6,101 nt of DNA from an uncultured Leptospiraceae bacterium (GCA_937924465.1 CALDSP010000185.1:1-6101); one strand, 5' to 3'; counted from the first letter of the stretch, positions 1 to 6,101 are shown. Program-made: numbers and translations. The notes: generated by a model not told the origin, from the sequence alone.

Positions 1-178
1 TTTGTAATAAATTTATTTTTCCGTAGTGAAAATAAGTTTTTTCAATCTTCCTTGAAAAAAAAGGATATGCCTTTACCTCAAAACCGGATTGATTGAGTAT
101 ATTAAAATACTGAAAATATCTATAATACGAGTTTTCTTCCCAATCTCCATATTTTAAAAAAAGTAAGATTTTTTTCAT
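1..178 (-). CDS. Partial glycosyltransferase-like protein, N-terminal 59 residues
   Basis: On the minus strand an ATG at 178-176 opens a frame with no stop up to the left edge, so the gene is cut by the window. The product begins MKKILLFLKYGDWEENSYYR and continues with residues reading FNILNQSGFEVKAYPFF. A short beta strand (KKILLFL), then a polar loop, a Tyr/Arg-rich helix and a second strand (FEVKAYPFF) is the pattern of the first Rossmann unit of GT-B glycosyltransferases that modify surface polysaccharides. The helix resembles the SSRYR-x-YQYLPYL type of start common in such enzymes. This is judged by eye from the N-terminus only; no catalytic region is visible, so the family is an inference. 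No clear Shine-Dalgarno precedes the ATG. It is divergent from the rest of the window and probably unrelated in function to the Hyf-like operon. Confidence 0.6.
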   Translation of the reverse strand, partial: MKKILLFLKYGDWEENSYYRYFQYFNILNQSGFEVKAYPFFSRKIEKTYFHYGKINLLQ

Positions 179-201
179 AATTTGTTTGACAGCTTTTTAT
201 A

Positions 202-229
202 AATATAAAAAATGAAATACATGGTTCAA
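202..229 (-). promoter_or_regulatory. Candidate sigma70-type promoter for the minus-strand gene
   Basis: Reading the minus strand, TTGAAC (229-224) lies 16 bp before TATATT (207-202), and the ATG of the glycosyltransferase-like gene follows about 24 bases later. Spacing and hexamers fit a housekeeping promoter, but AT-rich DNA yields such matches by chance. The site overlaps the first codons of the 115-residue ORF on the other strand, which either makes the divergent pair tightly linked or argues that this ORF starts further downstream. Confidence 0.25.
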
Positions 230-559
230 AGCCAACCAATATTTAGAATTTGGTTCACACAAATTACTTCCCTAGTTATTTTGGTTGGCTTCCTTTGTCC
301 ATTCCCAAAAGATTTAGAAGCAAGTTATTCTCATTTTACTCATATAAATTTTCTTTACAAAGCAATTGATGCCTCTTTACTAGACTGTTTTGAAAATTCA
401 GAAGAAGTAGAAAAAAACTACTTTATTTCTCATTTATTGAATTTAGATTTACAAATCAATTTACGGTTTTTTCATATCATTGAGATAGTAACTTTTTCCA
501 TAAAATCGTTTCTTATTTTTCATTATTATAGTATTCCTCCCCCGGCCCCTTTATTTTGA
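212..559 (+). CDS. Hypothetical 115-residue membrane or exported protein
   Basis: I do not recognise this protein. It has a hydrophobic stretch at about residues 10-31 (FRIWFTQITSLVILVGFLCP) that could be a signal peptide or an anchor. A mixed polar segment follows at about 35-80, with His residues in SHFTH and an acidic run ENSEEVEKN. A second, aromatic-rich hydrophobic segment spans about 85-105, and the tail is Pro-rich, ending PPPAPLF. Codon choice looks like that of the neighbouring genes, and the frame is open over 348 bp in AT-rich DNA, which favours a real gene. Against it, there is no Shine-Dalgarno before ATG 212, and the alternative ATG at 221 has none either. It lies 48 bp before the Hyf-like operon on the same strand and could be co-transcribed, but nothing in the sequence ties it functionally to the complex. 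Confidence 0.55.
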   Translation: MKYMVQSQPIFRIWFTQITSLVILVGFLCPFPKDLEASYSHFTHINFLYKAIDASLLDCFENSEEVEKNYFISHLLNLDLQINLRFFHIIEIVTFSIKSFLIFHYYSIPPPAPLF

Positions 560-607
560 AGTAAATTTTTTTTGTAAAATACAATTACTTTAAGCTCAGG
601 ATATTGA
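560..607 (+). promoter_or_regulatory. Short leader before the Hyf-like operon
   Basis: This 48-bp gap is strongly AT-rich and holds a T8 run. A weak ribosome-binding site, CAGGA at 597-601, sits 6 bases before the ATG at 608 and supports that start. TAAAAT at 575-580 could serve as a -10 box, but no convincing -35 lies 16-18 bp upstream. No hairpin terminator separates the preceding ORF from the operon. The operon promoter may therefore lie here or further upstream. Confidence 0.35.
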
Positions 608-2284
608 ATGAAGTTAATACTAGTTAAGCTTTCATATTTTCTTTCTCTTCTTATACCACCTTTGTTTGCAAAAGTGGATTATGGAATTCTAAATATTTCT
701 ATTCTGATAGGTTTATTCTTGCAGACATTCTTGGGCTTCTTTCTTTTTTTCTATGTTAAAGGTTATGAGAAGAAAAGCCAAAGCCTTATCTATTTGGGTT
801 ACTCTATTCTTTTTTTTAGCTTGAGTGGGGTTTATTTATCAGAAAAGAGTCTTTGGCTTTTGTTTTTTTGGGAACTTTCTACTATAAGTACAGTTTTTAT
901 CTTCATGGGAGGTAAACTTAGTAAAAAAGCTCTTTCTAGCATAGTGGCACTTTTTGTTGCTAGTGGAGCCTCTATGATCTTTTTAGAATTTTGGGTCTTT
1001 TCCCCAGAAAATAGTGAAGTAGGAAATTATTGTTTTTTAATTGGAATTTTACTAAAATCAGCCTTTTCAGGACTCCATTCGTGGTTACCCGAAGCCCACT
1101 CTGGCCCTCCTTCCCATGGTTCTGCAGTGTATTCCGGACTTCTTGTGAATTTACCAATTTTACTATTTTTTAGGAATGCACAATTTCTACAGCAGAACGT
1201 TTTTCTACTTCAAGTTCTTATTTTAGTTGCAGGATTAGGCGTATTTTTAGGGGGTATTACATCCTTCTTTAATCATGACATAAAAAAATCTCTTGCCTAC
1301 AGTACCGTTGAGAACATGAATTTAATTTGGCTTTTGTTATTTCTTTATTCTTATTTCTATTCACTGGGAATGGAATACCAACTTATTCGAAATGCTTTTT
1401 TGTTTCTTTTTTTCCTAGCCCTAGTGCATCACTCCATTTCTAAAGTGTTCCAATTTCTCTCTTTCGGATATATAGTAAAAGTAGCTGGCACTACCTCTTT
1501 AAACTTAGCTAAAGGTTTCGGAAGAATCTCTGAACTTAGTTTTCTTGCAAGCACGATTGGAACTTTAAGCTTTTGTGCTGTCCCTGGTACTTTAGGATTT
1601 CTCTCTGAAGGCACTTTTTTGTATTTAGCTTCTCTTCTTTTAGATCTACCCATTTCTCAATCAGTTTTTATACTTCCTTCTTTAATATTTATTAGTATTG
1701 GACTTACCTTTGGAGCTGCAAGCCATCTGCGACTATACCTTTCTTTAATTCTTTCTATTCCTAGGAATTATAATTCTGCTTCCACTCCTAATAAAACAGT
1801 TTCGACAACCCTAGAACTTCTAGGGTTGTCTATTTTTATTCTTCCTGTGCTTTTTTGGATATTGAGTTCCAATTATATCAGTTTTATTCATCCCCCAGAT
1901 ATTCTAAAGAATTGGTTTGACAAAGCGGGAATTCTATCTTTAATAAGTTTTTCTTTTTTGGTTTTCATATATTATTTTGTTAGTGGAAAAATTACCAAAC
2001 GTGTAACTTGGGATTGTGGGAGTAACTATAAAGAAACTGATGTTTCTATTCCGGCCTCTGTGATTTCCGATCCTTTATACGACTCTTTTGGGCGTTATAT
2101 GAACTATGAAAATGGAGATTCAAAGATTGATTTTTTTCTATTTTCTCTTATTCGATATGTCTTTCAAAAGACACGTGGATGGGTTGAATTTACAAAAGAA
2201 GCGGAGCTTAGCACTTACTTGTTTATCTCTGCTTTATCTCTTTTGTTTGCCATTGCTATTGTAATTCTTTTTAGTGGATTATGA
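608..2284 (+). CDS. hyfB: Hydrogenase-4 component B-like antiporter subunit (NuoL/MrpA family)
   Basis: This 558-residue polytopic inner-membrane protein belongs to the proton-translocating antiporter-like family (NuoL/M/N, MrpA/D, HyfB/HycC). Visible family landmarks are Glu89 in FFWELSTISTVF (the TM5 glutamate), Lys150 in LLKSAFSGLHSWLPEAHSGP (the TM7 lysine with the HxWLPxAH signature), DIKKSLAYSTVENMNLI at 224-240, His275 with Lys279 (the H-xxx-K of TM8), and AVPGTLGFLSE at 324-334. The C-terminal part keeps the HyfB-type TWDCG at 467-471 followed by a DPLYDSFGRY stretch, then a final TM helix at about 535-556. In the complex it would form a proton channel of the membrane arm. It is shorter than E. 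coli HyfB (about 670 residues), though all core motifs are present. The reading frame contains a perfect 27-bp palindrome at 1804-1830. Its stop overlaps the start of the next gene by 4 bp. Confidence 0.92.
   Translation: MKLILVKLSYFLSLLIPPLFAKVDYGILNISILIGLFLQTFLGFFLFFYVKGYEKKSQSLIYLGYSILFFSLSGVYLSEKSLWLLFFWELSTISTVFIFMGGKLSKKALSSIVALFVASGASMIFLEFWVFSPENSEVGNYCFLIGILLKSAFSGLHSWLPEAHSGPPSHGSAVYSGLLVNLPILLFFRNAQFLQQNVFLLQVLILVAGLGVFLGGITSFFNHDIKKSLAYSTVENMNLIWLLLFLYSYFYSLGMEYQLIRNAFLFLFFLALVHHSISKVFQFLSFGYIVKVAGTTSLNLAKGFGRISELSFLASTIGTLSFCAVPGTLGFLSEGTFLYLASLLLDLPISQSVFILPSLIFISIGLTFGAASHLRLYLSLILSIPRNYNSASTPNKTVSTTLELLGLSIFILPVLFWILSSNYISFIHPPDILKNWFDKAGILSLISFSFLVFIYYFVSGKITKRVTWDCGSNYKETDVSIPASVISDPLYDSFGRYMNYENGDSKIDFFLFSLIRYVFQKTRGWVEFTKEAELSTYLFISALSLLFAIAIVILFSGL
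1804..1830. repeat. Perfect 27-bp palindrome inside hyfB-like gene
   Basis: The left arm GACAACCCTAGAA, a single central C, and the right arm TTCTAGGGTTGTC form an exact inverted repeat. As RNA it could fold into a 12-bp stem with a 3-nt loop, and it is followed by TATTTTTATT. It spans codons 399-408, at the polar loop just before a TM helix. It could act as a terminator-like or pausing hairpin, an mRNA stability element or a protein-binding site; which one cannot be told from sequence. Confidence 0.85.
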
Positions 2285-3159
2285 ACATGTTAGAGAAAAT
2301 TTTTACCTTCATCTTTCATAGCTTTGTTTTTCTCTTAGTTCCTCTACTTGCCTCTGGAATTATTAGAAAAATTCGCGCAAAAGCACAAGGAAGAAAGGGT
2401 CCTCCTCTCCTACAACCCATCTTTGATATTTGGAGAGCATTTCAAAAACAACCGGTAGATGGATATTATTCTGGAATATTCGCGGAGATTGCTCCATGGA
2501 TTAGTATCTTTACTTCCACTCTAATTTGGAGTATTGTTGTTTTCGAATGGATCCCATTTATTGCGATTCCCTTTTTGCTTATGCTTCAAAGAATCTCTAT
2601 TACAGGATTTGCTATGGAAACAGGAACCTCTTTTGGAGGTTTAGGAACTTCTCGTGAGATTCTAATTTCTCTAGCTTCAGAGCCTATTCTTATTTTAATT
2701 ATTTTAATTGCTCAATCTGCTATTGTAGTGGATGATTCTTGGGTTAGTTTGGCGTTTGGATTTTTGTTTTTGAGTGCTACTTTTGTTGTTTTCTTAGGAG
2801 AACTCCTAAAACCTCCATTTGATGATCCTCGGACCCATCTTGAACTTACCATGGTTCATGAAGCAATGTTACTGGAGGCATCAGGAAGAACTTTTGCTTT
2901 ATTTGAACTAAGCTATCAATTCAAACTTTCTGCTTTTCTAGCATTTCTTATAAAGCTAGCTATGGAGCATTCTAAATTTTTCTCAAGTCAGAAAGCTTAC
3001 GTAAACGACATAATTGTTTTTTGCACTACTATTTTTATTTGTTTTTTTATTGGTTTTTGGGAATCTTTTAGCATTCGACGCAAATGGAAGTACGTTCCAG
3101 AAATCATGGGGCTTACGTATTTATTTATTTTAGTCCTAGGAACTTTGGTTAAACTATGA
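2281..3159 (+). CDS. hyfC: Hydrogenase-4 component C-like / NuoH-family membrane anchor
   Basis: This 292-residue membrane protein of the NuoH/HyfC/HycD family docks the large and small redox subunits to the membrane arm and relays the conformational or charge signal to the antiporter-like subunits. The family signatures are clear: RKIRAKAQGRKGPPLLQP at 29-46, GTSFGGLGTSREI at 115-127 with LASEP at 131-135, and PPFDDPRTHLELTMVHEAML at 178-197 with the acidic and His residues Asp181, Asp182, Glu188, His193, Glu194 and Glu199. About eight TM helices are apparent. Its length is close to that of E. coli HyfC (about 320). The ATG at 2281 overlaps the hyfB stop as ATGA; a second ATG at 2287 is better spaced from the weak GTGGA upstream, so the true N-terminus could be two residues shorter. 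No key residue appears lost. Confidence 0.93.
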   Translation: MNMLEKIFTFIFHSFVFLLVPLLASGIIRKIRAKAQGRKGPPLLQPIFDIWRAFQKQPVDGYYSGIFAEIAPWISIFTSTLIWSIVVFEWIPFIAIPFLLMLQRISITGFAMETGTSFGGLGTSREILISLASEPILILIILIAQSAIVVDDSWVSLAFGFLFLSATFVVFLGELLKPPFDDPRTHLELTMVHEAMLLEASGRTFALFELSYQFKLSAFLAFLIKLAMEHSKFFSSQKAYVNDIIVFCTTIFICFFIGFWESFSIRRKWKYVPEIMGLTYLFILVLGTLVKL

Positions 3160-3767
3160 TATTTGATTTAATATATCTCTTTATCTTATTATTTGCTATC
3201 TTGATATTGCTTGAAAATCGACTTAGAAGAATCATTCTTTACGTTAGTTTTCAAGGAATTTGTTTAATTGGACCAGTATTTCAACTAGAAGAGTTTGGAA
3301 GTTTTCATAGTTGGATATTAATTTTATTGATACTAGCATTTAAAACATTCTTAAATCCTTTCATTCTCTTTTATATAGTCAAAAAAATGTACATGCCCGA
3401 GAGTACAAATCCGCGTTTTGGTTATTTATTAATATTGCTTTTGTTTTTACCTGGAATTGCAATCTCTCTAAAAATCTCTAAAACATTTCAAGACATTCCT
3501 GTTTCAGTAGATCACATTAGTTTAATGTATGTATTTTTAGTAATTTATACAGGAGTAATTACCTTTCTTGTTCGCCGCAATTGGGTTGCTATTATTACTG
3601 GTTTTGTTATATTCGAAAATGGAATATTCTTATTAACTCTCATTTTACAAAAAGGACTTCCACTTGGAACAGAAGCAATATCTTTCTTAGATGCAGTTTT
3701 AGTAATTGTAGCAGCAGGCTCACTGCAACTACGAGTTAGACCTGATAAAAAGGAGTTAAGATCATGA
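3156..3767 (+). CDS. hyfE: Hydrogenase-4 component E-like membrane subunit (NuoK-related)
   Basis: This 203-residue, very hydrophobic protein with about six or seven TM helices has the length usual for HyfE (about 210-220). The C-terminal half resembles NuoK: GFVIFENGIFLLTL at 149-162 carries Glu154, matching a conserved membrane glutamate of NuoK/MrpC-type subunits. FLDAVLVI at 177-184 keeps the Asp179 of the HyfE signature LLDV. The first half, with FQGICLIGPVF at about 32-42 and the Lys63 in AFKTFLNPFIL, is also HyfE-like. It would form part of the proton path between the HyfC-like and antiporter-like subunits. Translation probably depends on coupling to the upstream gene: the start overlaps the hyfC stop by 4 bp, and only a distant AGGAA (13 bases upstream) is present. 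Confidence 0.88.
   Translation: MIFDLIYLFILLFAILILLENRLRRIILYVSFQGICLIGPVFQLEEFGSFHSWILILLILAFKTFLNPFILFYIVKKMYMPESTNPRFGYLLILLLFLPGIAISLKISKTFQDIPVSVDHISLMYVFLVIYTGVITFLVRRNWVAIITGFVIFENGIFLLTLILQKGLPLGTEAISFLDAVLVIVAAGSLQLRVRPDKKELRS
3751..3755 (+). promoter_or_regulatory. Strong ribosome-binding site for the hyfF-like gene
   Basis: AGGAG sits 8 bases before the ATG at 3764, inside the last codons of the hyfE-like gene. It is the only near-consensus Shine-Dalgarno of the operon, and it fixes the start of the hyfF-like gene. Confidence 0.7.
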
Positions 3768-4975
3768 ATTTATATTTTCTAACTGTACTTGGTATATTAG
3801 TTTTTTTGAATATACTTATCAATATTTTAACCGCTTTTACAAAGAGTAAAGCTAGAGTTTCAAGATGGTCTTTTTTAGTTTTGTTGTTTTCTGTTTCTTT
3901 AATTTTATCTTGGTACATGAATGATTTTGCAACTCAATGGGTTTTAATTGAGGCTTGTACTTTATTTGGAGCTCTTCTTATTTCTATGAGTGACAATGAA
4001 AAAGCAATTACAGTTGCATGGAAGTTTTTGTTAGTAAATTCTTTTGGAATGGGAATTGCTTTTTTAGGACTTATTTTTCTTTCTTATTCAGTTCATACAA
4101 TACAATCTATGAATATTTTAGATATATTAGCAAGGGCCCGCGAGGCTCACGGACCACTTCTAGAAATTAGTTTATGGATGATTGTATTAGGATACTCTGT
4201 TAAACTTGGGCTTTTTCCAAATCAATATTGGGTTGTAGACACTTATTCAGAAAGTCCAAGCCAAATTTCTGCTTTGTTCGCCTCTTTCATTCCAGTATCC
4301 ATAGCATTTGCTTTGCGTCCTGTTTTAGAAATTGACTCTATTTTTGAAACTGGACATTTCTCTGCAAAAAATTTACTAATATTTATGAGTATAGGAACAA
4401 TGCTTTACTCTATAGTTCTTATATATCATTTAAAAGACATTCGAAAGATTACTTCCCTTGTAGCTCTTTTCCATAATGGTTTTTTAGGAGCAATTTTATG
4501 GGTTCATCCAAAAGAAGAAATTTTTTATTTATCACTTGCTGGAATCTTAGTTGTGAAACCTTTAATTTTTGGAGCCATGGGAATTTTACGTTTAGAAGTT
4601 TCTAGTAGAAATATTGATGAGTTTGATTATGAAAATGGAATTCATCCATTGACTAAGTTATTCTTTTTTCTAGCAATATTTATGGCATTTTCTCTTCCAG
4701 TATCTCCTTTGTTTTTATCAGATTTGCTTATAATCAAAGAAGCAATATCAAAAAATATTTATTGGTTTTTTGTAATTCCAATTTTTTCGGTAATATTCTT
4801 TGGACTACTTTTATCTAAAACTCTTCCTATATTAAATTTTGAAAATTCTTCTTTTAGACCAGAATACAAAAAATTTATTTCCATTCGGATTCTCTTAGCT
4901 TCTATAATGCTTATATTAGGTTTAGCTGTTGCTCAATATAGCTATTATCTACTAAGTAAAGGTTTATTTTTATGA
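3764..4975 (+). CDS. hyfF: Hydrogenase-4 component F-like antiporter subunit (NuoN/NuoM family)
   Basis: This 403-residue polytopic membrane protein is the second antiporter-like subunit of the complex. Core landmarks are Glu63 in WVLIEACTLFGALLI (TM5 glutamate), Lys147 in GYSVKLGLFPNQYWVVDTYS (TM7 lysine, matching the family GYGTKxGLAPMHxWxPDAY), DIRKITSLVALFHNGFLGA at 225-243, Lys265 in ILVVKPLIFGAMGIL (TM8 lysine), and SLPVSPLFLSDLLIIKEA at 310-327. It is shorter than E. coli HyfF (about 526). The family's His four residues before the TM8 lysine appears to be Ile261, a possible adaptation or weakening of the proton path. The start is supported by AGGAG 8 bases upstream and by the ATGA overlap with hyfE; its end overlaps the hyfG-like start in the same way. 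The antiporter-family assignment is firm; the F rather than D label rests on gene order. Confidence 0.87.
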   Translation: MNLYFLTVLGILVFLNILINILTAFTKSKARVSRWSFLVLLFSVSLILSWYMNDFATQWVLIEACTLFGALLISMSDNEKAITVAWKFLLVNSFGMGIAFLGLIFLSYSVHTIQSMNILDILARAREAHGPLLEISLWMIVLGYSVKLGLFPNQYWVVDTYSESPSQISALFASFIPVSIAFALRPVLEIDSIFETGHFSAKNLLIFMSIGTMLYSIVLIYHLKDIRKITSLVALFHNGFLGAILWVHPKEEIFYLSLAGILVVKPLIFGAMGILRLEVSSRNIDEFDYENGIHPLTKLFFFLAIFMAFSLPVSPLFLSDLLIIKEAISKNIYWFFVIPIFSVIFFGLLLSKTLPILNFENSSFRPEYKKFISIRILLASIMLILGLAVAQYSYYLLSKGLFL

Positions 4976-6101
4976 AAATTAAAGCACTTTCGTATAATGC
5001 AATTACTGGAATTTTTCAACTTTCTAGAACAAGTGAATTTTACTCTTTCACTCAATCTGCAACCAAAATTCTAATGGATCCTCCCCTTCATGCTCAAGTT
5101 TTAGATTTGGTTAGCAACCCAAAATATCCAATTTGGTTACTTAGGCATAGTCTTGGTATGGAAAGTGAAGAAATAGAAGATTATACAAAAATTTTAAATT
5201 ATAAAACCATACCTCCTAGAGAAAGAGATTTATTCGTTGCGGTAGATTCCAAAGGAAACTTAAAAAATCTTAACTACAGGGGAATGAAGGTTCCAGTTGA
5301 TGAAAGAAGTTATGCCCATGTAGTAGGACCTATTCATGCAGGAATTATTGAACCGGGTCATTTTAGATTTTATGTAACGGGAGAAATTATCCAAACTCTT
5401 CATATTCGACTAGGATTTCAACACAGAGGAGTTTTAAAATTACTACAAAACAAAACCCCAATAGAGGCTTTGCCTATTGCTGAAAGCATTGCTTCCGATT
5501 CTACCATTTCTTATGCAATTGCATTCTCTCATTGCTTTGAACAAGCCATGCAAATAGAAGTTCCAGAAGAAATAGAACTTTTTCGTTGTATATTATTAGA
5601 AATTGAAAGAATAGCAGTTCATATTGCTGACTTAGGAGCTATTGCCGCAGATATAGGATATTATCCTTTGCATGGACTTTGTTCTACAGATAGAGGAATT
5701 GCTTTAGGAGCAATGGAAACTTTAACAGGTTCTCGATTTGGGAAAGGAACAATTTATCCGGGAGAAATAAGACTGAACGACAAACTAGCTGTTGACGATA
5801 TTGCCTCTATCTTAAAAAATCTTAGACTTTCTTTTAACAGAATTGAAAAACAATTTTATAGAGCGTACAACTCTACTACTTTTCGAGAAAGATTAGAATT
5901 TTGTGGAAAAATTACAAGGCAAGATGTTCTTCAAAATGGATTTGTAGGTATGGCAGCTAGATGCACAGGAATTGTACAAGATCAAAGACTTTCCAATCCT
6001 ATTTACCAAAACACACAAATGACCCTTTGGCTAGAAGACTATCAAAATGAATTGAATAGAGATGCTCTTTCTAGATTTTTTTTACGTTTCATCGAAATAC
6101 A
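4972..6101 (+). CDS. hyfG: Hydrogenase large subunit-like (HyfG/HycE, NuoCD) lacking Ni ligands; 3' end outside window
   Basis: The first 376 residues are visible. Residues 1-110 would be a NuoC-like domain; from about 112 the NuoD/hydrogenase-large-subunit fold begins with HVVGPIHAGIIEPGHFRF, then RLGFQHRGVLKLL (146-158) and LLEIERIAVHIADLGAIAAD (208-227). In E. coli HycE the L1 motif reads DRVCGICGFAH; here the matching stretch is ESIASDSTISY (171-181), so both N-terminal Ni-binding Cys are Ala174 and Ser177, the preceding Arg is Ser172 and the His is Tyr181. The protein therefore cannot carry a standard NiFe centre and fits the Ehr (energy-converting hydrogenase-related) class, working at the cytoplasmic face on an unknown electron donor or acceptor. 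The second Cys pair, near the C-terminus, lies beyond the window. The start overlaps the hyfF-like stop as ATGA, with AAAGG 9 bases upstream. The alignment was made by eye. Confidence 0.9.
   Translation, partial: MKIKALSYNAITGIFQLSRTSEFYSFTQSATKILMDPPLHAQVLDLVSNPKYPIWLLRHSLGMESEEIEDYTKILNYKTIPPRERDLFVAVDSKGNLKNLNYRGMKVPVDERSYAHVVGPIHAGIIEPGHFRFYVTGEIIQTLHIRLGFQHRGVLKLLQNKTPIEALPIAESIASDSTISYAIAFSHCFEQAMQIEVPEEIELFRCILLEIERIAVHIADLGAIAADIGYYPLHGLCSTDRGIALGAMETLTGSRFGKGTIYPGEIRLNDKLAVDDIASILKNLRLSFNRIEKQFYRAYNSTTFRERLEFCGKITRQDVLQNGFVGMAARCTGIVQDQRLSNPIYQNTQMTLWLEDYQNELNRDALSRFFLRFIEI

Noticed and set aside
186..209. Plus-strand TTGACA with TATAAA as a sigma70 promoter
   Set aside because: The possible -10 boxes begin only 6 or 12 bp after the -35, too close for a standard promoter, and the second abuts the ATG at 212.
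538..580. GC-rich run followed by T8 as an intrinsic terminator after the small ORF
   Set aside because: The CCCCCGGCCCC run has no matching opposite arm long enough to form a stable stem before the T run.
972..1157. Minus-strand 61-residue open frame
   Set aside because: It lies fully inside the hyfB-like gene, whose family motifs (Lys150, HSWLPEAH) are encoded by the same bases on the other strand; the antisense product is basic and resembles nothing.
1429..1653. Minus-strand 74-residue open frame
   Set aside because: Antisense to conserved hyfB-like residues 275-348; Lys/Arg-rich composition is typical of a shadow frame.
3736..3918. Minus-strand 60-residue open frame
   Set aside because: Covers the well-supported hyfE/hyfF junction on the opposite strand and has no own ribosome-binding site or recognisable sequence.
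4130..4155. GC-rich patch (AGGGCCCGCGAGGCTCACGG) in an AT-rich gene
   Set aside because: It simply encodes Ala-Arg-Ala-Arg-Glu-Ala-His-Gly in a loop of the hyfF-like protein; no inverted repeat of useful length or motif was seen.
1..6101. CRISPR arrays, tRNA or rRNA genes, insertion sequences
   Set aside because: No spaced direct repeats, tRNA-like cloverleaf, or transposase frame was found; almost the whole window is coding.

Overview
The window is AT-rich and densely coding, with genes that overlap by 4 bp and Arg codons dominated by AGA. It looks like a low-GC bacterium. The protein style (a glycosyltransferase-like gene beside a Hyf-like membrane operon without hydrogenase cysteines) would fit a spirochaete such as Leptospira. 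That assignment is a tentative impression from composition and gene style, not a proven match.

Layout. Positions 1-178 hold the start of a minus-strand gene that leaves the window at its left edge; its first 59 residues resemble a glycosyltransferase N-terminus. A 33-bp divergent gap separates it from a plus-strand ORF (212-559) for an unrecognised 115-residue membrane or exported protein. After a 48-bp gap, a tightly packed plus-strand operon fills the rest: hyfB-like (608-2284), hyfC-like (2281-3159), hyfE-like (3156-3767), hyfF-like (3764-4975) and the 5' part of a hyfG-like gene (4972 to the right edge). Each junction is a 4-bp ATGA overlap, so the products are very likely made together as one complex.

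Function. The operon encodes the membrane arm of a complex of the group 4 [NiFe]-hydrogenase / complex I superfamily: two antiporter-like subunits (B and F), the NuoH-like anchor (C), the NuoK-related subunit (E) and a hydrogenase-large-subunit/NuoCD-like protein (G). The proton-translocation residues of the membrane subunits are mostly retained. In HyfG, however, the N-terminal CxxC motif that would hold the Ni-Fe centre is replaced by Ala and Ser, and the nearby Arg and His are also changed. This is therefore very probably not a hydrogenase but an energy-converting-hydrogenase-related (Ehr) complex, a class whose redox substrate is not established. No ferredoxin-like subunit (HyfA/HyfH), NuoB-like subunit (HyfI) or HyfD lies in the window; some may follow downstream.

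The most unexpected non-coding signal is a perfect 27-bp palindrome (13-bp arms, 1-base centre) inside the hyfB-like reading frame at 1804-1830, followed by a T-rich stretch.
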